Assembly (NCBI RefSeq): GCF_000420805.1
Contig: NZ_ATVQ01000001.1
Coordinates: forward strand, 1,116,001 to 1,180,000
DNA: 64,000 nt
Direction: 5' to 3'
Source of the DNA: Yaniella halotolerans DSM 15476
GTDB lineage: Bacteria > Actinomycetota > Actinomycetes > Actinomycetales > Micrococcaceae
Part shown: piece after piece, positions 1 through 7,385 of the stretch
Layout: each line of letters starts with the position of its first letter
How positions within the stretch are numbered: position 1 is the stretch's first letter
Translations under genes and position numbers: made by a program
The notes under the pieces: model-generated
The model's database searches: none
What the model was told of the DNA's origin: nothing
Seen by the model: the letters and a program-made list of their open reading frames with translations, nothing else

Positions 1-1
1 A

Positions 2-1024
2 GTCTCAGATGGGTCATTATTGTTTTTAATGCACCTGATCAGCAAACTGCGCGAACCCACCATCGATGACCACAACGTGGCAGGCCGCGGAGCCATCGTG
101 CTCAACGGGTCCCCTCTGTTTACTGGCGGTGCCGGCTCCGGGGAGTCCAATATCCGCAAATGGGTCCTCGATAACGACTATCTGGAAGCCATCGTGGGCC
201 TACCCACAGACATGTTCTATAACACCGGGATTTCAACCTATATTTGGGTGCTCAATAAAGCCAAACCCGACCACCGGCGCGGCAAAGTCCAACTCATTGA
301 CGCCACCGAGATGTATGTGAAGATGCGCAAATCCGTGGGCTCGAAACGCCACCAACTGTCCGACGAGAACATCACCACCATCGCGAAACTCTACGCCGCG
401 TTTGAAGACACCGAACATTCCAAGATCTTCAACACCACAGACTTCTACTACCGCACCATCACCGTAGAACGCCCACTGCGGCTCAACTACGCCTACACCC
501 CCGAACGCATCGAACGCGTCCTCGCCGCACGCCCCATCACCCGACTCGATAAGCCCACCCAAACCACACTGCGCCAAGCGTTGCAGCAAGCCCACCACGA
601 ACACGACGACCTGGTCTTTACGCAACGCCAAGCATTTACCGACGACCTGACCACCCGCCTGGACCAAGCCGGAATCGTGCTCACCCCCGCCGCGCTGCGC
701 ACCGTGGTAGCCGAACTCGGCGAACACGACGACAACGGGGAGCTGGTGACCAAACGCAACGGCGACCCCGAACCCAACACTGAGCTACGCGACACCGAAA
801 ACGTCCCCTGGGACCAGAACATTCACGAGTACCTCGAACAAGAAGTCAAACCCTTCATCCCCGATGCGTGGGTTGATGAAACCAAAGCCAAAGAAGGCGT
901 CGAAATCCCCTTTACCCGCCACTTCTACCAATACACCCCACCCCGACCCCTCGAAGACATCGACGCCGACCTCGACAAAGTCCTCGGCCGCATCCGCACA
1001 CGACTCGAACAGGTAAAAAAATGA
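2..1024 (+). CDS. hsdM: Type I restriction-modification DNA methyltransferase subunit HsdM (3' part)
   Basis: This is the C-terminal part of the modification subunit, which transfers a methyl group from S-adenosylmethionine to adenine when assembled with HsdS. The reading frame is open from the window edge, so the true start and the N6-adenine methyltransferase catalytic motif NPPF lie outside. What is visible begins DGSLLFLMHLISKL and continues with the HsdM hallmarks GRGAIVLNGSPLFTGGAGSG, LEAIVGLPTDMFYNTGI and STYIWVLNKAKP, followed by a helical C-terminal region that contacts HsdS. The stop codon overlaps the hsdS start as ATGA, so the genes are probably translationally coupled. A TTG at 20 could be mistaken for a start but lies inside a conserved segment. 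The family assignment is secure; only completeness is uncertain. Confidence 0.93.
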   Translation, partial: VSDGSLLFLMHLISKLREPTIDDHNVAGRGAIVLNGSPLFTGGAGSGESNIRKWVLDNDYLEAIVGLPTDMFYNTGISTYIWVLNKAKPDHRRGKVQLIDATEMYVKMRKSVGSKRHQLSDENITTIAKLYAAFEDTEHSKIFNTTDFYYRTITVERPLRLNYAYTPERIERVLAARPITRLDKPTQTTLRQALQQAHHEHDDLVFTQRQAFTDDLTTRLDQAGIVLTPAALRTVVAELGEHDDNGELVTKRNGDPEPNTELRDTENVPWDQNIHEYLEQEVKPFIPDAWVDETKAKEGVEIPFTRHFYQYTPPRPLEDIDADLDKVLGRIRTRLEQVKK

Positions 1025-2355
1025 GCTGGTCCTGGAAGCCTGCAGCACTCGGGATCACACCCCGGCATGATCTACCGTCAGGTTGGAAAGTCGCACGTGT
1101 GGGAGATCTGGCACATCTAATAAATGGGCAACCCTATGATTCGAAATTTTTCGGTCAAGAAGGTGTTCCGTTGATCCGCATCAGAGACATACTTGGTGGC
1201 TCAATCGAGACTAGATACAGTGGTGCGCCGTTGACCTCTCGACGAGTGCAATATGGTGATTTACTCATCGGGATGGATGGGGATTTCAATACCGGCCGTT
1301 GGGAACACTCTGAGCCAGGCTTACTAAATCAACGTGTCTTGGCTGTTGAAGCTTCAGCTGAGATTTCTTCATGGTTTGGCTACTGTTTGCCAGAACCTCT
1401 AACCATTATCAATGACTTAAAATATTCAACAACCGTCAAACATTTGTCGTCTAAAGATGTTGCTTCGATTCGTATCCCTCTACCTGGGAATACAGATTTA
1501 CTCAAACTCTTATATTTTCTTGATCGTGAGACGGCGGAGATTGATGCGTTTATTGCGGATCAGGAACGGCTGATTGAGTTGTTGGAGGAGCGTCGTGCCG
1601 CAACGATCACCCACGCCGTCACCAAAGGCCTCGACCCCAATGCCCCGATGAAAGACAGCGGTTTGGAATGGGTAGGCCAAATACCAGAGCATTGGCGCAT
1701 GATGCCGATAAAAAGGGTTGCTTCAATACGAGGGAGAATTGGCTTTCGCGGATACACGACCGCTGATCTAGTTGATGAAGGTAGCGGAGCGATTGCCTTG
1801 AGTCCGGGGAATATGCGAGCGGGACGCTTGCGCTGGCAGGATTCTACCTATATTTCATGGGAGAAGTACTTTGAATCCCCCGAAATTGTCGTATCTTCGG
1901 GTGACACTCTTTTGGTCAAAACTGGTTCGACATTTGGTAAGACCGCCTATGTAGAGTTGTCCGAGAAGTCACACGTGACTATCAACCCGCAGATAGTGAT
2001 CTTGCGTCCATACAATATGGATGGCTATTTTTTCCACTGTGCTATATCAAACAGTAGAGTGCATAATGAATTTCGATCATACCCAACCGGTGGAACCACA
2101 CCCACGATGACTGAAAGCAGAATCGGATCGATAGAAATTGCTGTGCCTGACTACAAAGAGCAGCGTGCGATTGCTGATTTTTTGAAGCGTGAGGCAGCAG
2201 AGTTGGATGCTGCGGTGGCTGATGCGCGGGAGGCGATTGTGTTGTCTCGTGAGCGTCGGGCTGCGTTGATTTCTGCTGCGGTGACGGGTCAGTTGGATGT
2301 GTCCCAGGCGCGGCGGCCGGTTGAAGAGGTGTTAGAAGACGAGGTGCGGGTGTGA
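1021..2355 (+). CDS. hsdS: Type I restriction-modification specificity subunit HsdS
   Basis: HsdS is the 444-residue DNA-recognition subunit; each of its two target recognition domains reads one half of a split target sequence. The layout is TRD1 (about residues 20-160), a central helical spacer (about 165-220, containing FLDRETAEIDAFIADQERLI and ending in the typical GLEWVGQIPEHW), TRD2 (about 225-375), and a distal helical repeat (FLKREAAELDAAVADAREAI). The two helical repeats resemble each other, as expected for the pseudo-symmetric fold. The stretches encoding the TRDs (about 1100-1520 and 1690-2150) are visibly more A+T-rich than the repeats and the flanking hsdM and hsdR, which fits TRD exchange by recombination. 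It overlaps hsdM and hsdR by 4 bp each. The recognition sequence cannot be read from the protein by eye. Confidence 0.93.
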   Translation: MSWSWKPAALGITPRHDLPSGWKVARVGDLAHLINGQPYDSKFFGQEGVPLIRIRDILGGSIETRYSGAPLTSRRVQYGDLLIGMDGDFNTGRWEHSEPGLLNQRVLAVEASAEISSWFGYCLPEPLTIINDLKYSTTVKHLSSKDVASIRIPLPGNTDLLKLLYFLDRETAEIDAFIADQERLIELLEERRAATITHAVTKGLDPNAPMKDSGLEWVGQIPEHWRMMPIKRVASIRGRIGFRGYTTADLVDEGSGAIALSPGNMRAGRLRWQDSTYISWEKYFESPEIVVSSGDTLLVKTGSTFGKTAYVELSEKSHVTINPQIVILRPYNMDGYFFHCAISNSRVHNEFRSYPTGGTTPTMTESRIGSIEIAVPDYKEQRAIADFLKREAAELDAAVADAREAIVLSRERRAALISAAVTGQLDVSQARRPVEEVLEDEVRV

Positions 2356-5300
2356 GTTTGGCGCATCAGGAAAAGGCATTTCAGCAGCAGATTGCCCAAT
2401 CTTTGGGTGCAGCTGGCTGGTTGGTGTCGGCGGATGCTTCAGGGTATGACGTTGAGCGGGCGTTGTTTCCGGAAGACCTGTTGGGGTGGTTACACGATAC
2501 TGATCCCGACAATTATGCACGGATTGTGCTCCCAGATGCTGATGCCGTGGTGCGTGAGCGTGGTGAGCGCCGGATTCTAGATCGGGTGGTCAAACAACTG
2601 AGCACCGATGAATCCCAGGGTGGGGGCACACTGAAAACCTTGCGGGGCAAATTACGGCTGCCGGGCGCTCGGGATTTTGCATTGTTGCAGTTCCCGCCGG
2701 CGGATACGCGCAATCCGGTGTTAGTTGACCGGTATCAGCGCAACCGGTTGCGGGTGGTCCCAGAGGTGGGGTATTCGACCAAACATGGTGGCCGGTTGGA
2801 TTTCGTGTTGTTTGCCAATGGGATCCCGGTGGCCACCATTGAGTTGAAAACTGAGATGACCCAAGCCTTAGAGGCGGCCAAGCGGCAGTATCGCAAGGAT
2901 CGTCGACCCCAGGGGGAGCCGTTGCTCACGGCTGGTCGTGGGGCGTTGGTGCATTTCGCGGTCTCGGAAGACCAGGTGGCGATGACGACCCGGTTGGCTG
3001 GGGATGCCACGGTGTTTTTGCCCTTTGATCGAGGCCACAATAATGGGGCGGGTAATGCGCCGGTGCCGGGCAAGGTGCCGGCAGCGTATTTTTGGGAAGA
3101 AATCTTGGAGCCGGATACGTGGCTGCATATTCTGACCAAGTTCATTTATATTAATCATCAGCGCCAAACTGATCCCACCACCGGTCGGGTCACCGAGTCT
3201 ACGCAGATCCGGTTTCCGCGGTATCACCAGTGGCGGGCCGTCACGAAACTCACCAAAGCTGCCAAGGCCCATGGGCCGGGGCGCAATTATTTGATTCAGC
3301 ATTCTGCTGGGTCCGGTAAAACGGATTCCATTGCCTGGACGGCCCACCGGTTGGCGTCGTTGCATACCGATGCTGGGGAGAAGGTTTTTGATAATGTGTT
3401 GGTGATTTCGGACCGACAAGTCCTGGACCGGCAGTTACAAGACGCGATCGATCAGCTCACCACTACCACTGGCACGTTTCAACCGATTACTTCAGGATCA
3501 GACCAGTCCAAGACCAACCAAGTCTTAGAGGCGTTAGCGGCGGATACCCCGATTCTTGGGTTAACCCTGCAAACCTTCCCCTATGCGTTGCAGAAGGTCC
3601 GAGATGAAGGTGGCCGGGTAGCGGGTCGCCGGTTTGCGGTCATTGCTGATGAGGCCCATTCCTCCCAGACCGGCCAAGCCTCCGCAGCACTCAAAGAACT
3701 GCTCTACACCAGCACTGAGCACCCGAATAACTCTAAGGACCCTGAGGAGGCCGAGGCGATTGGAGCCGATCAGGACGCGTTAGCGCGGATGGCCGCCCAG
3801 GTCGATGCGGATGACCGGATTAGTTTTTTCGCATTCACCGCCACGCCGAAAGAAAAAACCCTGGAGCTGTTCGGCCAGCGCAACCCCACCACCGACCAGC
3901 TGGAGGCCTTTGACCTGTATTCCATGAAACAGGCCATCGAAGAAGGCTTCATCTTAGACGTGCTGCAGAACTACACCAGTTTTGAGGTTGCCGCCCGGAT
4001 CGCCAGCAAAGCCGACACCACCGGCCACAACACCGCCGATGATGAGGTGGATGCGCGCCGTGGGGCCAGAGCGTTACTGGCCAAAGTCGAGCTACATCCC
4101 ACCAACATTCGCTCCAAAGTCCATGAGATCATTGAACACTACCAACGCGTGGTCCGCCCCGAGTTGGGTGGTAAAGCCAAAGCCATGGTCGTCACCGCAT
4201 CCCGAGCAGCAGCAGTACGATATCATCGGGCCTTCCAAGACGAAATGAAACGCCGTAACCTAGATCTGCAATCCTTAGTGGCGTTTTCTGGGGAGGTCCC
4301 CGACCCCGATGTGGAAGCACTGCATGACGCTGACCGACCCACGGTCACCGAGACCTCAGAGAACCCCGGCCTGCACGGTCGGGATCTAGCCACCGTATTT
4401 GATCAGGCAGGCCAGCATGTGTTGATTGTGGCCAATAAATACCAGACCGGGTTTGACCAACCCTTATTGGTGGCCATGTATGTGGATAAACAACTCTCCG
4501 GCATTGCCGCGGTACAAACCCTCTCCCGGCTCAACCGTACGGCCCCGGGTAAAGACCAAACCTTCATCCTGGATTTCATCAATGACCCAGAAGACATCCG
4601 AGATGCGTTTTTAGAATATTATGAAGACGCCCACGTCCAAACGGAATCCGATCCGGAACTGATCACCGATCTACGCACCACACTAGAAAACCAACAGATC
4701 TTCACCCACGCTGAAGTCGACCAGTTCTGGACCCAATGGCGGTCATCTGCCCAGCGCCACAACGCCGTCTATCAGTCCTTAGAACCAGCCAAACAACGAT
4801 TTGCCCACCGCTGGCAACAAGCCGTCTACGACCAGGACACCCATCACCTCGACGAACTGATGGCCTTCCGGTCAGCGCTTAGCCAGTACCCCAAAGCGTA
4901 CGCATTTTTCTCCCAAATCCTGGACTATGGGGACCCCTTCTATGAGAAACTCGCCGCCTATGCCGGGCTCCTCGCCCGCTTGCTGAACAACTTCACCACC
5001 GACGAGCCAGACCCGCATGCCGTCGACATCTCCGATGTGGTCCTGACACACTACAAATTAGAAAAAATCCGGGACGAAGCAAACCTCCGCCTAGCCTCCG
5101 AAGACACCCCAGGGTTGGAAGGCCTCACCGAAGCCGGCATGAACCGCGCCGCAGAACAACAACGCGCCGCCATGGCTGAGCTCATCGAAAAAGTCAACGC
5201 CTATCTCGGAGACCTGGAAGCCTCCGATGAATACAAAGTCGAATCACTGAAACTCCTGACCAATCAGATCGCTGCCGACCCCACCCTGCAGCAGCAGTAT

Positions 5301-5486
5301 CATAACAACACCGCCACCGATTTTCTCTATTCTCCCGCCCTAGTCGAAGTCTCCGAAGACGCCCTATGGTCCCACGAGACCCAAACCAACGAAATCATCA
5401 AACACCTCCGCGAGATGCCCAACCAAGACCGCATCCAACTCCTCGTGGAGGTTGGCCTGTTCGACGCCCTCGAACACGCCCAATAA
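2352..5486 (+). CDS. hsdR: Type I restriction endonuclease subunit HsdR
   Basis: This is the 1044-residue motor and nuclease subunit that translocates and cuts unmodified DNA in complex with HsdM and HsdS. An N-terminal PD-(D/E)xK nuclease is visible as GGRLDF (Asp150) followed by IELKTEM (Glu164, Lys166). The superfamily 2 helicase core follows: Walker A HSAGSGKTDS (about 317-326), DEAH (about 433-436), motif III FFAFTATPKEKT, and the late motif QTLSRLNRTAPG. The C-terminal third is helical and typical of the family. It starts with GTG inside the hsdS stop (GTGA overlap), giving one hsdM-hsdS-hsdR transcription unit. No frameshift or missing catalytic residue is seen, so the system looks intact apart from the part of hsdM outside the window. 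Confidence 0.95.
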   Translation: MSLAHQEKAFQQQIAQSLGAAGWLVSADASGYDVERALFPEDLLGWLHDTDPDNYARIVLPDADAVVRERGERRILDRVVKQLSTDESQGGGTLKTLRGKLRLPGARDFALLQFPPADTRNPVLVDRYQRNRLRVVPEVGYSTKHGGRLDFVLFANGIPVATIELKTEMTQALEAAKRQYRKDRRPQGEPLLTAGRGALVHFAVSEDQVAMTTRLAGDATVFLPFDRGHNNGAGNAPVPGKVPAAYFWEEILEPDTWLHILTKFIYINHQRQTDPTTGRVTESTQIRFPRYHQWRAVTKLTKAAKAHGPGRNYLIQHSAGSGKTDSIAWTAHRLASLHTDAGEKVFDNVLVISDRQVLDRQLQDAIDQLTTTTGTFQPITSGSDQSKTNQVLEALAADTPILGLTLQTFPYALQKVRDEGGRVAGRRFAVIADEAHSSQTGQASAALKELLYTSTEHPNNSKDPEEAEAIGADQDALARMAAQVDADDRISFFAFTATPKEKTLELFGQRNPTTDQLEAFDLYSMKQAIEEGFILDVLQNYTSFEVAARIASKADTTGHNTADDEVDARRGARALLAKVELHPTNIRSKVHEIIEHYQRVVRPELGGKAKAMVVTASRAAAVRYHRAFQDEMKRRNLDLQSLVAFSGEVPDPDVEALHDADRPTVTETSENPGLHGRDLATVFDQAGQHVLIVANKYQTGFDQPLLVAMYVDKQLSGIAAVQTLSRLNRTAPGKDQTFILDFINDPEDIRDAFLEYYEDAHVQTESDPELITDLRTTLENQQIFTHAEVDQFWTQWRSSAQRHNAVYQSLEPAKQRFAHRWQQAVYDQDTHHLDELMAFRSALSQYPKAYAFFSQILDYGDPFYEKLAAYAGLLARLLNNFTTDEPDPHAVDISDVVLTHYKLEKIRDEANLRLASEDTPGLEGLTEAGMNRAAEQQRAAMAELIEKVNAYLGDLEASDEYKVESLKLLTNQIAADPTLQQQYHNNTATDFLYSPALVEVSEDALWSHETQTNEIIKHLREMPNQDRIQLLVEVGLFDALEHAQ

Positions 5487-5539
5487 ACTCGACCACCCCA
5501 CCATCCTCAGATGAAAACCCAGCTAGGCAGCTGTAACGG

Positions 5540-5998
5540 TCAACAACTCACCCCAGTGAGTGGTGTACCTCGGTGACATAGTGCTCCGACGCATCTGCCA
5601 GGCCGGAGCTTGGGCAACAATGCTTTGGCGGTCCTAGTCAACACCACTGGATCGGCACTAGACCCCGGCAACGCCACCGTCACAGCGGGCTGGTGAGACT
5701 GATCGTCATTGAAGGCGCTGGTCATCGCCCACGCGGTGACCACCTTGGCCTCCAGGTGGTGGCGGTGTAACCGGGTGGACGCCTTTTGCGCGTAAATGCT
5801 CAGCACTTGGTCTATGCCGTGACGGTCGGTAACCGGATTAGCGAAACTGCGCGAATAGATCAGCCGGTCTTTCACCTAACGTGCTTCCTCCAGAGGAATA
5901 CAGGGTTTCTCTCGCAGCGCTAATAGTGTGTGCAGCTGCACCACCGGAGACGCCACCGCCTGGGGCTTCCTGTTAACCCGGATTCCGGCGCTACAGTC
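5540..5998 (-). pseudogene. Remnant of a UmuC-like Y-family DNA polymerase gene
   Basis: Reading the minus strand gives a C-terminal fragment of an ImpB/MucB/SamB (UmuC, polymerase V-like) protein. The recognisable parts are a VVQLHTLLALREKPCIPLEE segment, then KDRLIYSRSF (the conserved SRSF element), QVLSIYAQKA, AKVVTAWAMTS and AVTVALPG. An in-frame TAG lies at 5876-5878, exactly between LEEAR and VKDRLIYSRSF, where the family continues without interruption. The N-terminal palm and catalytic acidic residues are absent, and the C-terminus drifts out of homology after about 5600. It is therefore a broken, truncated gene rather than a short functional ORF. It sits between the restriction operon and a transposase remnant, which suggests a decayed mobile or accessory block. 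The family call rests on remembered motif similarity. Confidence 0.72.
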
Positions 5999-6114
5999 GT
6001 GGTCATCGATCGTGGATCCGGGTTAGCAGAATAGCATTCTGAGCATCAAGGATTCCTCAAGCAAAAGACCTCCGCCACCGACCCGATTGCCACTACCCCG
6101 TGGTGTTGGACGCG

Positions 6115-6390
6115 TGACCGAGTCCCAAGGCCTGGAACCTGCTGGCCACCCAGGACCGCGAGGGCACGCTATTTCAGTATTTACAGCCTGATCTGCTCGA
6201 CACGGTGCAAGCACCGGTGTCCTCGACGATCAATCTAATTGAAGGCGGGCTCAATGCACCTCTGCAACGAATGTTATCGCTACACCGCGGAATGCGATTG
6301 CCACGATGCTAACGGGCCGTGGAATGGACGCTGAATTAACACACCGAGGCACCAGCACCCGTGCACACCTTCATCCAACAGCGTCACTAG
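6115..6390 (+). pseudogene. Degenerate transposase fragment (IS1249/mutator-like C-terminus)
   Basis: In one plus-strand frame this stretch reads ...WNLLATQDREG, then LFQYLQPDLL, VSSTINLIEGGLNAPLQ and MLSLHRGMRLP, then a stop (TAA at 6309-6311), RAVEW, and another stop. The T-N-x-I-E-GG-x-N-A and HRG-M elements followed by RAVEW match the C-terminal part of transposases of the IS1249-like group common in actinobacteria. Stops occur upstream (TGA near 6116) and downstream, and no terminal inverted repeats are evident, so this is an old fragment rather than an active element. It is the only insertion-sequence trace recognised in the window and lies between the restriction-modification block and tRNA-Ala. 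The group assignment is tentative; that it is a transposase remnant is more secure. Confidence 0.6.
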
Positions 6391-6494
6391 GACCCGGCAG
6401 CACGCATCACACCACCGATCCTTGAGGATCCCATCAGTGGCGCCAAGATCAGGTACACATTTCTGCCTATAACTCACAAAACTTAGAATGTTTA

Positions 6495-6536
6495 ACAAAA
6501 AAAGGTCGAAACTGAAAATCAGTTCCGACCTTTTTC
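6495..6536 (-). terminator. Intrinsic terminator downstream of tRNA-Ala
   Basis: The arm AAAAAGGTCG-AACTGA (6499-6515, one mismatch) pairs with TCAGTT-CGACCTTTTT (6519-6535). On the minus strand the hairpin ends in a run of T just after the tRNA-Ala 3' end. The A and T flanks are symmetric, so it could work in both directions and would also insulate the tRNA from the restriction-modification block. Confidence 0.8.
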
Positions 6537-6541
6537 CTTGG

Positions 6542-6614
6542 TGGAGGCAAGGGGACTCGAACCCCTAACCCTCTGCTTGCAAAGCAGATGCGCTACCAAT
6601 TGCGCCATGCCCCC
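6542..6614 (-). tRNA. tRNA-Ala (anticodon TGC)
   Basis: The minus strand folds into a standard 73-nt cloverleaf. The acceptor stem is GGGGGCA/TGCCTCC (one G-U pair) with discriminator A. The D arm contains GGCGCAATTGGTAGCGC, the anticodon stem-loop is CTGCTTTGCAAGCAG with anticodon TGC, and the T arm is GGGGTTCGAGTCCCC. CCA is not encoded (the gene is followed by CC). It lies with tRNA-Ile downstream of gyrA. Confidence 0.97.
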
Positions 6615-6619
6615 GAAGG

Positions 6620-6739
6620 TTATTTGATTGTATCAGTTGCTGAATCCCAGATGTCTTGGGCTTCTTTGCGATCTGTAACAATCTTATAAGTTACACCCGC
6701 CGCGGTGATCATGGCAAGTCCGAGAAGAACTTTCTTCAC
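6620..6739 (-). CDS. DLW-39 family small protein
   Basis: A 39-residue protein is encoded between tRNA-Ile and tRNA-Ala. It starts MKKVLLGLAMITAAGV (one hydrophobic segment) and ends in a short charged helix containing QDIWDSATD. The length and the C-terminal D-(L/I)-W-xx-ATD signature match the actinobacterial DLW-39 family found beside gyrA and these tRNAs; here the middle residue is Ile rather than Leu. The GTG start at 6739 is chosen because AAGGAG lies 5 nt upstream; a second GTG two codons earlier would overlap that site. It is probably a membrane-anchored micropeptide. No function is known to me. Confidence 0.8.
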   Translation of the reverse strand: MKKVLLGLAMITAAGVTYKIVTDRKEAQDIWDSATDTIK

Positions 6740-6761
6740 AACCACTCCTTTGCTGGTGTAG

Positions 6762-6835
6762 TGGGCGTACCAAGACTTGAACTTGGGACCTCATCGTTAT
6801 CAGCGATGCGCTCTAACCGCCTGAGCTATACGCCC
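6762..6835 (-). tRNA. tRNA-Ile (anticodon GAT)
   Basis: The minus strand gives a 74-nt cloverleaf with acceptor GGGCGTA/TACGCCC and discriminator A. The D arm contains AGCTCAGGCGGTTAGAGC, the anticodon loop holds GAT within CATCGCTGATAACGATG, and the T arm is CCAAGTTCAAGTCTTGG. The Ile(GAT)/Ala(TGC) pair outside an rRNA operon, downstream of gyrA, is a familiar actinobacterial arrangement. Confidence 0.97.
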
Positions 6836-6883
6836 TCATTTCGATTCCGCCTTGCGACGTGAACCGAAATATAACCTTACACG

Positions 6884-6906
6884 CGATTTTCTAAAAAGCA
6901 AAATCG
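6884..6906 (-). terminator. Possible weak terminator after the DUF3566 gene
   Basis: CGATTTT (6884-6890) pairs with AAAATCG (6900-6906) around a 9-nt loop, about 15 bp past the DUF3566 stop. There is no T-run after it, so termination efficiency is doubtful. It may only be a processing hairpin ahead of tRNA-Ile. Confidence 0.35.
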
Positions 6907-6920
6907 GTGGGGTCTGTTTG

Positions 6921-7385
6921 TTAGTCGTCTGTCATGGTCAGACCAATTCCACCAACAAGAGACGCACAAACGTTGTATAACAGGGCCGCGAGTGCTGCTG
7001 CGACGGTGATTAATACCACGTTGAGTACGGCCATGATGGTGGCAAATGAGGCGACCTGGCCGAGGGTCACGAGCTCTTGAACCTGCGTGCCGCCGCCCTC
7101 GGTCCCCAAGATGGTGCCGAGCAGGGCATTGACGTCGTCGAAGATGCCGGTGAGGTCCATGGTGGTCCACATGAGGACAGCACCGACCACGGTAACGATA
7201 CCCAAGCCTACTGACAGGAGGAAGGAAATCTTGAAGACCGACCAGGAATCAATCTTGGCTATGACAAGTTTGGCCCGGCGTGCTTTGGCCTTTGGGGCTG
7301 GACGAACGAGTCCTTTTGCGGAACCGGTTTTGCCCGCTGGTCGGCTGCCACCCTTGTTGGGTTTGGCTGCTTGAGTCTTACTCAC
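6921..7385 (-). CDS. DUF3566 domain-containing membrane protein
   Basis: This 154-residue protein has a basic, disordered N-terminus (about residues 1-40, rich in K, P, G and A). Two transmembrane segments follow, [19 protein letters not shown] (about 54-72) and [20 protein letters not shown] (about 115-135). The membrane part, with its [15 protein letters not shown] lead-in and a central GTxLGTEGGG loop, is the DUF3566 domain that in actinobacteria is regularly encoded directly after gyrA. Its start overlaps the gyrA stop by 4 bp, so it is translationally coupled to gyrase subunit A. The function is unknown; the conserved linkage to gyrase is suggestive but does not show a role in topology. 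Confidence 0.88.
   Translation of the reverse strand: MSKTQAAKPNKGGSRPAGKTGSAKGLVRPAPKAKARRAKLVIAKIDSWSVFKISFLLSVGLGIVTVVGAVLMWTTMDLTGIFDDVNALLGTILGTEGGGTQVQELVTLGQVASFATIMAVLNVVLITVAAALAALLYNVCASLVGGIGLTMTDD

Noticed and set aside
6023-6214. A 63-codon minus-strand frame
   Set aside because: It lies opposite the transposase remnant and reads as low-complexity; the plus strand carries the homology.
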